Positions 51,889 through 60,650 of a stretch of 64,000 nt of DNA are shown here, one piece after another. Under the pieces are notes generated by a model. It saw only the letters and a list, made by a program, of their open reading frames with translations. It was not told the origin of the DNA and did no database searches. Origin of the DNA: CAVPTL01 sp963708725 (GTDB taxonomy: Bacteria > Actinomycetota > Thermoleophilia > Gaiellales > JAICJC01). The stretch covers positions 434,001-498,000 of the forward strand of contig CAVPTL010000014.1 in the NCBI GenBank assembly GCA_963708725.1. The letters are read 5' to 3'. A program made the position numbers and the translations under genes. Numbering within the stretch: the first letter of the stretch is position 1; each line of letters begins with the position of its first letter.

Positions 51889-52935
51889 TCAGCCCCGCGT
51901 GAACGGGATCAGCGCCTTGCTGAACGCCCACTGCTTCTGCCGCAGCCCCGAGCAGTGATCGGAATCGATCACACCGGGGCACCCACCGTTGTCGCGCTGC
52001 ACCGCCCACGTGGAGAGCGTGCTGATCCCCTTCGTCTTGGCGAAGGCCCGCACGGCCTTCACGTCCGGGAGATGGGTGACCTCGGTCTTGGCCGGGTAGT
52101 CGTCGATCCCCGGCAGCATCGTGTTGCCCTCCATCGCCCACAGGGCCCTGCTGGTGCGGTGGGGGTAGAGCGCGTGCAGCTGGGCGTGCAGGCCTCTGGC
52201 GGCGGTGATCGCGGCCTGCCCCATCCTGGTGGTCTTGCCGTCGTAGTAGTCGAAGGTCATGATGTTCACGACGTCCACGCGGGTGCCGTTGGCCTTGGCG
52301 TTCTTGAGCACACCCAGCGCATCGGCCTCGAGCCCGTGGGGCGTGGTCGGCAGGGTGTATTGGATCTGCAGCTTTCGACCCGTGTTGTGGGCCCAGTTCT
52401 CGACCTGCCGCAGCGCCTTGTTGCGACGGTCGATCGCGACCGTGCGGCCCAGTGAGAGATCCTCGACGTCCATATCGAGCCGGGTCACGTTGAGGGTGGT
52501 GATCACCGACTTGTAGGCCGCGACCAGATCGGGGAGCGAGTGGCACGAGTCGCCGACCTCGTTGCCGTTGTGATCGGCGCTGTATCCGCCAAACGACGGC
52601 ACCACGTCGCCGCCCATCGACCGCAGCGCCGCGATCCCCGACAGGTACCGGCCGCCCGCGACCGTCTGCGACGGGTCTGCGTTCCAGGCCGGCACGCACG
52701 ACGTGCGCGAGGTCGCCTCGACGAAGGCGAGCGTGAAGTAGCGCACGCCGGATTGCTGGGCGATCAGCTTGATCCCCGCCGGCCGCCACGTCTGGAAGTA
52801 CGGCGCGTACACCCGTGCGGGAAGCAGCGGCCGCGCCTTGGGGGTCGCCGCGCCGGCCTCGCCGACGAGTGCGACGACAATCAGGAGCAGCGCGAGGGTC
52901 GCAGCCAGGCCGGTTCGGCGGTTCACGCGGCACAT
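51889..52935 (-). CDS. secreted glycoside hydrolase family 18 (chitinase-like) protein
   Basis: About 348 residues. The signal peptide is RRTGLAATLALLLIVVALVGEAGAA. The barrel has the GH18 layout: VYAPYFQTW, YFTLAFVEA, GGDVVPSFGGYSADH and VVNIMTFDYYDG. The catalytic DxxDxDxE motif reads TRLDMDVE, so the Glu and two Asp are present but the first Asp is Thr. The ATG at 52935 starts one base after the stop of the upstream frameshifted gene (TAGGATG), which supports it over the TTG at 52956. It may cleave chitin or a related beta-1,4-linked polymer outside the cell. Confidence 0.85.
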   Translation of the reverse strand: MCRVNRRTGLAATLALLLIVVALVGEAGAATPKARPLLPARVYAPYFQTWRPAGIKLIAQQSGVRYFTLAFVEATSRTSCVPAWNADPSQTVAGGRYLSGIAALRSMGGDVVPSFGGYSADHNGNEVGDSCHSLPDLVAAYKSVITTLNVTRLDMDVEDLSLGRTVAIDRRNKALRQVENWAHNTGRKLQIQYTLPTTPHGLEADALGVLKNAKANGTRVDVVNIMTFDYYDGKTTRMGQAAITAARGLHAQLHALYPHRTSRALWAMEGNTMLPGIDDYPAKTEVTHLPDVKAVRAFAKTKGISTLSTWAVQRDNGGCPGVIDSDHCSGLRQKQWAFSKALIPFTRG

Positions 52936-52936
52936 C

Positions 52937-53747
52937 CTACGGTGATTTGCTCCCAAATGCGCGCTTCTCGTCGCCGCTCAATCCACCGCGAGAGTATCCC
53001 GGCGTGCCGAGGTCGAGCAGTTCATGCGCGGCACGCAGCATCGCGCCATAGGCGACGCTGGTCAGAAGCGACCCGGTCGACACCCGCCGCACGCCCAGCT
53101 TGGCAAGCTCGTCGACCCGCGGAGTCCCCGGAAGCATCAGCACGTTGACGGGGGCGTCCACCTGCGACACCACCGCCGAGATCTCGGCCATCGACTCGAG
53201 CCCCGGGGCGTACACGACGTCGGCGCCGGCCGCTCGATACGACTGCAGCCGTGCGATCGTGTCCTCGAGGTCTTCGACGCCGTGCAGCAGGTTCTCGGCC
53301 CGGGCGGTCAGCACCACGCCCTCGCGGCGGGCGGCGTCCGCTGCGGCGGCGACGCGCTCGGTCGCACGCTCCACCCCGTCGATCGCGTCGGTCTCGGGGT
53401 CGTAGTCCTCGATCGAGCACCCCGCCGCACCCGCAGCTGGCGAGCAGCCGCACCGTCTCTGCCACCTCGCCGGGCGTATCACCAAAGCCACGCTCGCCAT
53501 CGACCGAGAGAGGCAGCTCAGTCGAAGCCGCAAGCGCCGCCACGTGCTCGACCAGCTGGTCGCGCGTGATCTGCTGGTCGCCACGGCCAAGGCTCCAGGC
53601 GAAGCCGGCGCTGGTGGTCGCGAGCGCCTCGAATCCGATCGAGGTCAGCAACCGGGCAGAGCCCGCGTCGAAGGCGTTTGGCATCACGAAGATGCCCTCC
53701 CGTTCGTGGAGGTCGCGGAACCGCTGGCGTCGGTCGCTGGCACTCAT
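52937..53747 (-). pseudogene. isocitrate lyase/PEP mutase family gene with a single-base frameshift
   Basis: The two halves of one roughly 269-residue PEP mutase/isocitrate lyase family protein lie in different frames. The first part (MSASDRRQRFRDLHEREGIFVMPNAFDAGSARLLTSIGFEALATT up to AETVRLLAS) is read from ATG at 53747. The second (GAAGCSIEDYDPETDAIDG to the end) is read one base over. Removing the base at 53435 would join them as LLASAGAAGCSIEDYDP. Family motifs are DGERGFGDTP and SIEDYDPE. This is either a real inactivating insertion or a sequencing or assembly error. The start overlaps the stop of the beta-propeller gene (ATGA), and the GH18 gene follows after one base. Confidence 0.85.
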
Positions 53748-54934
53748 CGGTCGGCGAACACCATAATCGCACCGGAGTAGCACGACACCCACAGGCGGTG
53801 GGTGGGATCGTCGTAGGTGATCCCGATCGGATAGCCGTCGGTGGGCAGCGTCTGCAACACCTTCAGGTCGCGCGCGCGCAGCTTCGCGATCGTCGAGGAC
53901 TCATAGTTGACGACGTACAGCGACTTCCCGTCGCCGGAGATGGTGAGGCTGCGTGTGTACGAGCCCGTCTGCGCGGTGATCTCATGTCCGGTGCGGAGAT
54001 TGAGCTTTGCCACCTCGCCGGATGCGTTCAACGTGATGTACAGGAACTCCCCGTTGGGTGACAGCACCAGGTGGCGCGGGTTCGAGCCGACGACGATGTC
54101 ATGGATCGCGAAGGTGTGGAGGTTGAGCGCCGCCACGACATCCGAGCCCATCACCGCGATGTAGGCGATGCTCGAGTCCTTGTTGATCGCGATCCCGCGC
54201 GGGTACGGCCCGACAGGAATCCGGTGGACCTCGCGATCCTTCGCGAGCGACACCACGCTGACCGCGGCCGAGCACCAGTTCGACACGATCAGGTACTTGC
54301 CGTCGGGACTGACGGCGAGGTACTTGGGCACCGAACCGACCTTGATGATGTCGACGATCTTGAGGGTCGCGACCGAGATCTTGTAGACGAAGCTGGGGTC
54401 ATAGCTGGTGCCGGGGCATTCATCGAACCCGGGGTTCTGGAAGCCGCTGCCGTACATCTGGTAGTTGGAGACGTAGACGAACTTCTTGTCCGGCGAGAAC
54501 GCCGCCTCCACCGGACCGCCCTGATCGCTTCCGGGATAGCCCTTGATCCCGAACTTCGAGGGGGTCACGCGGTCGGGGATCGTCTTTACCAGCTTCATGC
54601 TGTGGCTGTCGTAGACCGTCACCGTGTGGGTGTACACCATGTTTTGGGCAAAGATCAGGCCGGTCTGGTCGGAGTCCACCGACTTGGGCGTGATGTGGCC
54701 GGTGATCGTCTTGATCAGATGCAGCCGCAGACGAGTGGAAGGGACGGCCGGCTGCGTCGGGGGTGTGGTCGTGGTGGGTGCCTGGGTCGCCGCCGTGGCA
54801 GCCGGCGGGATGATCGCCGCGGCCGCGGTCGCCGCGATCTCTGTGGCGTCGGTGTCGCGGTCGCTGGAGCGGATCGCCGCCCACGAAACCGCCGCCAGTA
54901 CGAGCATCGCGACGATCCAGATTTTCAGTTTCAC
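53744..54934 (-). CDS. membrane-anchored YVTN-type beta-propeller protein
   Basis: A 396-residue protein. Residues 5-22 form a membrane or signal segment, and a Thr/Pro-rich linker follows (TTTTPPTQPAVPSTR). The rest is a seven-bladed YVTN-like propeller with blades such as AAFSPDKKFVYVSNY, LAVSPDGKYLIVSNWC, LVLSPNGEFLYITLNASGE and LTISGDGKSLYVVNYESS. Such proteins bind surface partners or cofactors. It has no clear lipobox Cys. It heads a minus operon with the frameshifted gene, GH18 and GH38. Confidence 0.85.
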   Translation of the reverse strand: MKLKIWIVAMLVLAAVSWAAIRSSDRDTDATEIAATAAAAIIPPAATAATQAPTTTTPPTQPAVPSTRLRLHLIKTITGHITPKSVDSDQTGLIFAQNMVYTHTVTVYDSHSMKLVKTIPDRVTPSKFGIKGYPGSDQGGPVEAAFSPDKKFVYVSNYQMYGSGFQNPGFDECPGTSYDPSFVYKISVATLKIVDIIKVGSVPKYLAVSPDGKYLIVSNWCSAAVSVVSLAKDREVHRIPVGPYPRGIAINKDSSIAYIAVMGSDVVAALNLHTFAIHDIVVGSNPRHLVLSPNGEFLYITLNASGEVAKLNLRTGHEITAQTGSYTRSLTISGDGKSLYVVNYESSTIAKLRARDLKVLQTLPTDGYPIGITYDDPTHRLWVSCYSGAIMVFADR

Positions 54935-54986
54935 ACCCGGAGCGTAGGCACCGGACCCGATGGAGCCCGCGTGTAGGGTTGTGCGC

Positions 54987-56540
54987 GTGCACGACCTCGT
55001 GATCGCCGGGGGGACGGTCGCCGACGGAGACGGTGGTGAGCCGTATCGCGCGGACGTCGCGATCGACGGTGACCGGATCTCGGGCGTTGGTGAGGGATTC
55101 GGCGCCGCCCGCGAGACGATCGCCGCCCGCGGCCTGCTGGTATGCCCAGGGTTTGTCGACCTTCACACCCACAGCGACTTCACCCTGCCGCTGCGACCGA
55201 GCGCCCACGCGAAGCTGCTCCAGGGGGTCACCACCGACTGCACCGGTAACTGCGGCTTCTCACCGTTTCCCTACGACCGCGAACTCGGCGGGGAGCTGCA
55301 CGGGGCGTTTCTCGAACACGAGCTGCATGAGCGGTGGGAGAGCCTCGACGGGTACCGGAGTGCGCTCGCAGACGTCGGCACGGGCATCAACGTCGCACCG
55401 CTGGTTGGCCTCGGCACCGTGCGGCTGGCCGTGATGGGGCCCGATGACCGCCCACCGACGCCGGCTGAGCTCGAACGGATGGGCGAGGTGGTCGCCGAGG
55501 CGCTCGATCAGGGCGCGTTCGGCGCCTCCTCCGGACTGGTGTACGCCCCCGGCGGCTTCGCCCGCGAGGCCGAGCTGGTCGCCTTGACACGTCCCGTGGC
55601 GGCCCGCGGACGGCTGTACGCCACGCACATGCGCGATGAGGGCGAGCGGCTCGACGAGGCCGTGGAGGAGGCGTTGGCAACCGCGGCTGGGTCGTCATGC
55701 CGGCTCCAGATCTCACACCACAAGGCGTTCGGCAAGGCCAACTGGGGCAAGGTCAACCGCACGCTCGAGCGCCTGGAGCACGCGAACGCTGACGGCCATG
55801 ACGTCGGCGTGGACGTCTATCCGTATACGGCCGGATGCACCACGCTTGCCTCCACGCTCCCAGCCACCGAGCTGGCCGGGGGCGAAGCCGAGCTCCAGCG
55901 CCGGCTGGCCGATCCCGCCGAGCGTGCTCGCCTGGGCCGGCTGGCCGAGATGGGCAAGCGCTCGCTCGATTCGATCGTGCTGGGCGATACGCCGTCCCGC
56001 CCCGGGGTGGCGGGCCGGCGATTGGTTGACGTCGCCGCCGACGACGGTGCGCCCGCGGCCGACGTGCTGCTCGACATCCTGATGGCCGACGGCGTCTCCC
56101 CGCTGATGGTGTCCCACGGCATGGCGCCGGCCGACGTCGCGCGGGTGATCGGCCACCCGCTGTCGAGCTTCGGCTCCGACGGGTGGACGATGAGTACCGA
56201 CGCGCAGTCGTATTCGCACCCACGCGACTTCGCCGCGGCGGTCAGGTTCTTGACCCAGTACGTGCGCACCGAGCGGGTGCTGGAGCTGGGTCAGGCCGTG
56301 CGCAAGCTGACGCGCCAGCCGGCGATGCGGTTGGGGATCGCCGACCGCGGCCGGCTGGCTGCCGGCTTTGCGGCGGACGTGACCGTGCTCGACATGGAAG
56401 CGCTGGACGAGGTGGCGACCTTCGCCGACCCGTGTCGCCACCCCGTGGGCATCCGCCACGTGCTGGTCAACGGCAGGCGCGCTGTCATCGATGGCGTCGC
56501 TACCACCACCCGCGCCGGCCGCACCCTCCCGCCTGAATAA
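54987..56540 (+). CDS. D-aminoacylase / N-acyl-D-amino-acid deacylase family amidohydrolase
   Basis: About 517 residues of the amidohydrolase superfamily, D-aminoacylase type. Metal-binding blocks are VDLHTHSDF, TGNCGFSPFP (with the Cys ligand), HMRDEGERLDEA, LQISHHKAFGKANWGK and FGSDGWTMS. It deacylates N-acyl-D-amino acids or related amides. GTG at 54987 is used because AGGG lies 8 bases upstream; GTG at 54981 is in frame and equally possible. Its TAA stop (56538-56540) lies inside repeat copy 4. Confidence 0.9.
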   Translation: MHDLVIAGGTVADGDGGEPYRADVAIDGDRISGVGEGFGAARETIAARGLLVCPGFVDLHTHSDFTLPLRPSAHAKLLQGVTTDCTGNCGFSPFPYDRELGGELHGAFLEHELHERWESLDGYRSALADVGTGINVAPLVGLGTVRLAVMGPDDRPPTPAELERMGEVVAEALDQGAFGASSGLVYAPGGFAREAELVALTRPVAARGRLYATHMRDEGERLDEAVEEALATAAGSSCRLQISHHKAFGKANWGKVNRTLERLEHANADGHDVGVDVYPYTAGCTTLASTLPATELAGGEAELQRRLADPAERARLGRLAEMGKRSLDSIVLGDTPSRPGVAGRRLVDVAADDGAPAADVLLDILMADGVSPLMVSHGMAPADVARVIGHPLSSFGSDGWTMSTDAQSYSHPRDFAAAVRFLTQYVRTERVLELGQAVRKLTRQPAMRLGIADRGRLAAGFAADVTVLDMEALDEVATFADPCRHPVGIRHVLVNGRRAVIDGVATTTRAGRTLPPE

Positions 56541-56565
56541 ATGGTGCCAGGCACCATTTATTCAC
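56533..56565. repeat. stop-codon palindrome, copy 4
   Basis: CTGAATAAATGGTGCC (56533-56548), A, then GGCACCATTTATTCAC (56550-56565). The arms are complementary except the outermost base, and the centre is A rather than T. The left arm supplies the TAA stop (56538-56540) of the deacylase gene. The next convergent gene ends 30 bases away. Confidence 0.9.
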
Positions 56566-56595
56566 GGCACAGTTGCGTGGCGGTTTTGTGACAGG

Positions 56596-57717
56596 TCAGG
56601 CGATCGTGTGGGCGATCGCCTGGGCGGCGCGGGCCGCCAGGAGATCGCCGGCGTCGTCGGCTGGGATCGGCCAGGAGGATTGCTGGGCGACCACCACGCG
56701 GCGGCTCGGATCGACGTACAGAAACTGGCCGTAGATCCCGATCGCGCACGCCAGCCCCGGCTCCCATCGCGGCTGGTACCACGAGCTGCGGTACGCCCAG
56801 CCGTCGAACTCGGCCAGGTCGGCGCCCGGGTTCGCCCGACCGCCCTCGCGCAGATCGCGCACGAACTCCGCCGGAACGGCACCGGCGCCGTCCTCCAGGA
56901 CGAGCTGCCCGACCCGGGCGAGATCACGGGGTACCACACACAGCCCACCGGCGGCCCGCGCTGCGCCATGACGGTCGAGCGTGACATCGGCGTCGGCCTC
57001 GGCTCCCATCGGCCCCCACAGGTGGTGCGACACCAGTTGCGCGTACGGCTGGCCCCCGGCGCGCTCACACACCCAGCCAAGCATGTCGGTATTGATCGAG
57101 ACGTACCGGAACTCTTCCCCGTGCCGCCCCGCGTGCCCGATGCTGCACAGGTACTCATGCAGGCCGGGACCGGCGCCCTCGCGGGGATACCACCCCGTGC
57201 TCTGGCGGTATGCCCGAACGTCCTCGCCGGGCGAGTAGTCCTCCACGAACGCAGTACCCGCCGTCATATCGAGCAGGTGACGCACCGTCGCATCCTCGTA
57301 GGCCGAGCCGGCGGCCTCGGGGACGTAGCGGACGACCTGACCGTCGATCTCGAGTCGTCCGGCACCCGCCAGCGCACCGGCCAGGAGCGCCGTGATCGAC
57401 TTGGTCACACTCATCAGCAGGTGCGGCTCGTCGGGCGAGACGTCCGGGGCATACCACTCGAGGGCGATCTTGCCGTCGGCGAGCACCACCAGAGAGTCGG
57501 CAGCGGAGTCATCGAGATACCGCTCCAGAGAGACGTGGCCATCGCCGTCGGGGACGATCTCGGCATCGAGCAGCCCGGCTACCGGAGCCGAAGGCAGCTC
57601 ACGCGGCGCTCCATGGCGCACACGGGCGGTGGGGAGCAGCTCGCGCACGTGGCGAAAGCTCCAGTGATTGGCGGGCGAGGTCAGCCACGTATCGATTGTC
57701 GGTCGGGTTTCGGTCAT
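56596..57717 (-). CDS. serine hydrolase (beta-lactamase/esterase family)
   Basis: A 373-residue member of the class C beta-lactamase/EstB-like fold. The SxxK nucleophile motif is LLMSVTKSITALLAG, and the second motif appears as RYVSINTD where YxN is usual. The C-terminal part (SWYQPRWEPGLACAIGIYGQFLYVDPSRRVVV) is typical. There is no signal peptide, so it probably acts inside the cell as an esterase or peptidase. ATG at 57717 begins MTETRPTIDTW. It diverges from the SDR gene with a 41-base gap. Confidence 0.88.
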   Translation of the reverse strand: MTETRPTIDTWLTSPANHWSFRHVRELLPTARVRHGAPRELPSAPVAGLLDAEIVPDGDGHVSLERYLDDSAADSLVVLADGKIALEWYAPDVSPDEPHLLMSVTKSITALLAGALAGAGRLEIDGQVVRYVPEAAGSAYEDATVRHLLDMTAGTAFVEDYSPGEDVRAYRQSTGWYPREGAGPGLHEYLCSIGHAGRHGEEFRYVSINTDMLGWVCERAGGQPYAQLVSHHLWGPMGAEADADVTLDRHGAARAAGGLCVVPRDLARVGQLVLEDGAGAVPAEFVRDLREGGRANPGADLAEFDGWAYRSSWYQPRWEPGLACAIGIYGQFLYVDPSRRVVVAQQSSWPIPADDAGDLLAARAAQAIAHTIA

Positions 57718-57758
57718 GGATGCAACAATCGCAGATCGCGGCCAGGCATGATTCGGCA

Positions 57759-58499
57759 ATGCACGCGCTGAGCTTCGAGGGACGAACCGCGCTGGTCACC
57801 GGCGCCAGCGGAGGCATCGGGCAGGCGCTCGCGCGACAGCTCGCGATCGCGGGCGCCGCCGTCGCTCTGGGCTACAGCGCCACCCCCGAACCGGCAATCG
57901 CACTGGCAGCCGAGATCGTGGAGGGCGGAGGCAGAGCGGTGGCGCTCCAGGCCGACCTCGCCCGTCCCGAAGCCCCCGGCGAGCTCGTCGATCGGACTGA
58001 ATCAGCGCTCGGGGCGATCGACCTGCTGGTCTGTAACGCCGGCCGTGGCCGCCAGCAGACCCTCGCCGACGTCACCGTCGAGGATTTCGATGCGATGGTC
58101 GCGATCAACCTGCGCGCACCGTTTCTGCTCGCCCAGCGAACGGTGCCGGGGATGCAGGCCCGCGGCTACGGCCGGGTGCTGATGATGTCGTCGGTCGCGG
58201 CCCTCAGCGGTGGGATCATCGGCCCCCACTACGCCGCATCCAAGTCGGGACTGCACGGCCTGACCCACTTCCTGGCCGGCCGGGTGGCCGACAGCGGCGT
58301 CACCGTCAACGCCCTCGCCCCGGCGCTGATCACCGACACCGGCATGCTCCCCGGCTCTCCCGCCGAGTTGCGATCGCGGGTGCCCGTCGGCCGGCTCGGC
58401 ACACCCGAGGAGGTGGCGGATCTCGCGCTGGCCGTGCTTCGCAACGGCTACATCACCAACCAGGTGATCTCAATCGACGGGGGCATCCTGCCGCGGTGA
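57759..58499 (+). CDS. SDR family oxidoreductase (FabG-like)
   Basis: A 246-residue short-chain dehydrogenase. Cofactor motif VTGASGGIGQA, structural motif CNAGRGR, catalytic YAASK and C-terminal ITNQVISIDGG are all of the FabG/3-oxoacyl reductase type. ATG at 57759 (MHALSFEGRTALV) sets the start; the upstream frame overlaps the divergent hydrolase. It is co-translated with the tandem-GNAT gene by a GTGA overlap. Confidence 0.92.
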   Translation: MHALSFEGRTALVTGASGGIGQALARQLAIAGAAVALGYSATPEPAIALAAEIVEGGGRAVALQADLARPEAPGELVDRTESALGAIDLLVCNAGRGRQQTLADVTVEDFDAMVAINLRAPFLLAQRTVPGMQARGYGRVLMMSSVAALSGGIIGPHYAASKSGLHGLTHFLAGRVADSGVTVNALAPALITDTGMLPGSPAELRSRVPVGRLGTPEEVADLALAVLRNGYITNQVISIDGGILPR

Positions 58500-59485
58500 C
58501 CACGCTGGAGCGACTGGCATCCGGCGACCTCGATCGACTCGAACCGCTGTGGCTCGAGCTGCACCACCACCATCGCGCCGTCGCACCCGAGCTGGAGCCA
58601 TACGTGAACGACGCCGATTCATGGCACGCGCGCCGGAGGCTGTACGAGTACCTGCTGCGAGAGGACGGCTTCGTGATCCTCGCCCGCTCCCAGGGCGCCG
58701 TCGTCGGCTATCTGGCCGCCGCCGAGACCGCGATGCCGTGGACGGCGACGCTCGATTCGCCCACCCGGGTGACCGAGCTGGCAACCATGCTCGTCATTCC
58801 CGGGGCCCGCGGCCAGGGGATCGGCTCCGCGCTCCTGGACGCCTTCGACGCCGAGCTGGAAGCGTCGGGCAATCCGGCCGCGCTGGTCGGAGTGCTGCCT
58901 CAAAACCACCGCGCGGTCGCATTCTACGAGCGCCGGGGGTTCGTCCCGGCGTGGCTCACGATGACGCGATTTGGCCGCCGGTTCTCGCACCCGCCGATCA
59001 CTCATGAGATCGAGCCGGTGGCGCCGGCGGAGGTCGAATCACTGCGACCCTTGTGGCTGGAGCTCCACCACCACCATCAGCTGATCGCGCCACACATGGC
59101 GCCGTTTCTCGACGACGACGCGTCATGGGCGGCGATGCGCGACATCCTGGTTCACGACGCCGAGGACGGGCTCGCGTTTCGGATCGGGCCAGCCGACGAG
59201 CCGGTGGCGATGATGACCGGCTCGTCCGATCGCGACAGCGCGATCTGGGAAGACACCTGGCACACGTCCGGTCGAGTGGCCGAACCCGACGTGCTGGTCG
59301 TGGCCGATGGGGCTCGCGGTGGAGGCATGGGCTCGGCGCTGATGGATGCCTACGACGACGCGCTCGCCGCCCGTGGCATCACCGACCAGCTGCTCGCGGC
59401 GATCGCACCCAACCGCGAGCCGATCCGCCTGTATGAGCGGCGCGGCTTTCGGCCCGCATTCCTCGAGATGATGCGGTTCGGCTAG
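58496..59485 (+). CDS. tandem GNAT acetyltransferase (two GNAT domains)
   Basis: A 329-residue protein made of two GNAT domains of about 165 residues each. The first has ELATMLVIPGARGQGIGSALLDAF and FYERRGFVPAWLTMTRFG. The second has VLVVADGARGGGMGSALMDAYDD and LYERRGFRPAFLEMMRFG. The shared LWLELHHHH start in both halves (near residues 18 and 184) shows an internal duplication. It is probably an N-acetyltransferase for a small amine or antibiotic-like molecule. It starts with GTG and overlaps the SDR gene; the 3' end overlaps the convergent 54-residue gene by 4 bases. Confidence 0.88.
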   Translation: MTTLERLASGDLDRLEPLWLELHHHHRAVAPELEPYVNDADSWHARRRLYEYLLREDGFVILARSQGAVVGYLAAAETAMPWTATLDSPTRVTELATMLVIPGARGQGIGSALLDAFDAELEASGNPAALVGVLPQNHRAVAFYERRGFVPAWLTMTRFGRRFSHPPITHEIEPVAPAEVESLRPLWLELHHHHQLIAPHMAPFLDDDASWAAMRDILVHDAEDGLAFRIGPADEPVAMMTGSSDRDSAIWEDTWHTSGRVAEPDVLVVADGARGGGMGSALMDAYDDALAARGITDQLLAAIAPNREPIRLYERRGFRPAFLEMMRFG

Positions 59486-59646
59486 ACCTCGACGTCCTCG
59501 GCGGCGTCGAGGATGACCTCCTCGAGCTCGAAGCTGTGATGCTCGTCGCCGACGTGCTGGTTCACCGCCGCCACCAGCTGCTCGTCGTCGGGCGCGGAGA
59601 TCACCGCGCCGCACCCGACCTCGAGGCATCGCCAGGCGCGGGCCAC
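59482..59646 (-). CDS. 54-residue Cys/His protein, DUF1059-like, downstream of R2lox
   Basis: A short gene reading MARAWRCLEVGCGAV, then ISAPDDEQLVAAVNQHVGDEHHSFELEEVIL. It has Cys at 7 and 12 and His in NQHVGDEHH, matching the metal-binding layout of small DUF1059-like proteins. The GTG start at 59646 lies only 2 bases beyond the R2lox stop codon, so the two are almost certainly on one transcript. The family has no known function; a zinc- or iron-binding accessory role is only an inference. Confidence 0.7.
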   Translation of the reverse strand: MARAWRCLEVGCGAVISAPDDEQLVAAVNQHVGDEHHSFELEEVILDAAEDVEV

Positions 59647-59648
59647 GA

Positions 59649-60599
59649 TCAGCCCGCCTCCACGCCGACGACAAAGTCGATCTCGGGATCGAGGATCTGA
59701 TCGACCAACGTCTCGTCGGCGGTGATCCCCATCTCGCGGCAGCGGTTGCGGTAGTGGCGCACCTTCATCGTCTGATACTTCTCGAGGTCGAGCCCGGGCA
59801 CCGCCTTCTGATACTCCACCAGCCCGACCACGTTTCCGCGGTACTCGTCGAACACCTCGTGCACCAGGGCCTCGTAGCTCGGATCCTTCTCGATCAGGAT
59901 CCGGCACGCAGCGGTGCCGAATGTTATGTGCCGGCCCTCGTCGGCCAGGATCCGGCGAAAACCCTGGCGCAGCGTCGCAAACGCATCCCACATGTGGGTC
60001 GTATCGATCACAATCTCGTACGAGGGCATCGTCAACACGCCCTCGACAAAGCCGTTGTAGGCGGCTGAGAAGCGCACGAACGCCGCCTCGATGTCGGCCG
60101 TCTCGCCGCCCGCGACCGCATCCATCAGCATGCCGCCGTAGCGCGGCAGCGCCTCATGCAAGACGTCCTTGACCACGAACCTTCCCGTCGGATCGATGGT
60201 GTCGGTCCGAGCCAGGAAGTGGGCGGCCACCTCGGCCGGCTCGAGCGCGCCCAGCACATGGTCGTGCCACAGCATGAAGAACTGCGAATGCTTTGCCTCC
60301 TCGACCAAAAACGTCGCAAGAAACATCGTCCAGTCGTAACGGCCAAGCGCGTGGGAGGCGGCCAGCATCGGCACCAGTTCGTCGGTCACCGCCTGCTCAC
60401 CGGCGAGGAAGCGCACCGTCACTCCCAGAAGCCCCCGCCGCTGCTCCTCGGAGATCCGCTGCCAGTCCGCCGCGTCAGAGGAGTAGTCGAAATCCTTCGG
60501 ATTCCACGGGTTTCGCATCGCCTTTTCGTACTTGCGATAGACCGATCCGTCGATCATCTCGCGCGTGAAGTGAAACTTCGATTCGATCTGATCCGACAC
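59649..60599 (-). CDS. R2-like ligand-binding oxidase (R2lox, ribonucleotide reductase R2 family)
   Basis: A 316-residue ferritin-like protein. The metal ligands appear in RFLAGEQAVTDELV (Glu), LVEEAKHSQFF (ExxH), FVEGVLTMPSYE (Glu) and LADEGRHITFG (ExxH). The GEQAVT segment is typical of R2lox, which has a heterodinuclear Mn/Fe site and a Val-Tyr crosslink, rather than of the radical-generating R2 subunit. The GTG at 60599 (MSDQIESKFHF) has AAGGGGG upstream and gives the normal length. No R1 subunit is found nearby, as expected for R2lox. The oxidised ligand is unknown. Confidence 0.9.
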   Translation of the reverse strand: MSDQIESKFHFTREMIDGSVYRKYEKAMRNPWNPKDFDYSSDAADWQRISEEQRRGLLGVTVRFLAGEQAVTDELVPMLAASHALGRYDWTMFLATFLVEEAKHSQFFMLWHDHVLGALEPAEVAAHFLARTDTIDPTGRFVVKDVLHEALPRYGGMLMDAVAGGETADIEAAFVRFSAAYNGFVEGVLTMPSYEIVIDTTHMWDAFATLRQGFRRILADEGRHITFGTAACRILIEKDPSYEALVHEVFDEYRGNVVGLVEYQKAVPGLDLEKYQTMKVRHYRNRCREMGITADETLVDQILDPEIDFVVGVEAG

Positions 60600-60650
60600 G
60601 ATGTGGCCCCCTTCAGGCGTCGCCGATTCAAACACGATACCTTTGCCGAC

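Noticed and set aside
50259..51902. 547-codon plus-strand open frame antisense to GH38
   Set aside because: GH38 motifs are complete on the minus strand; the antisense frame has shadow composition and no domains.
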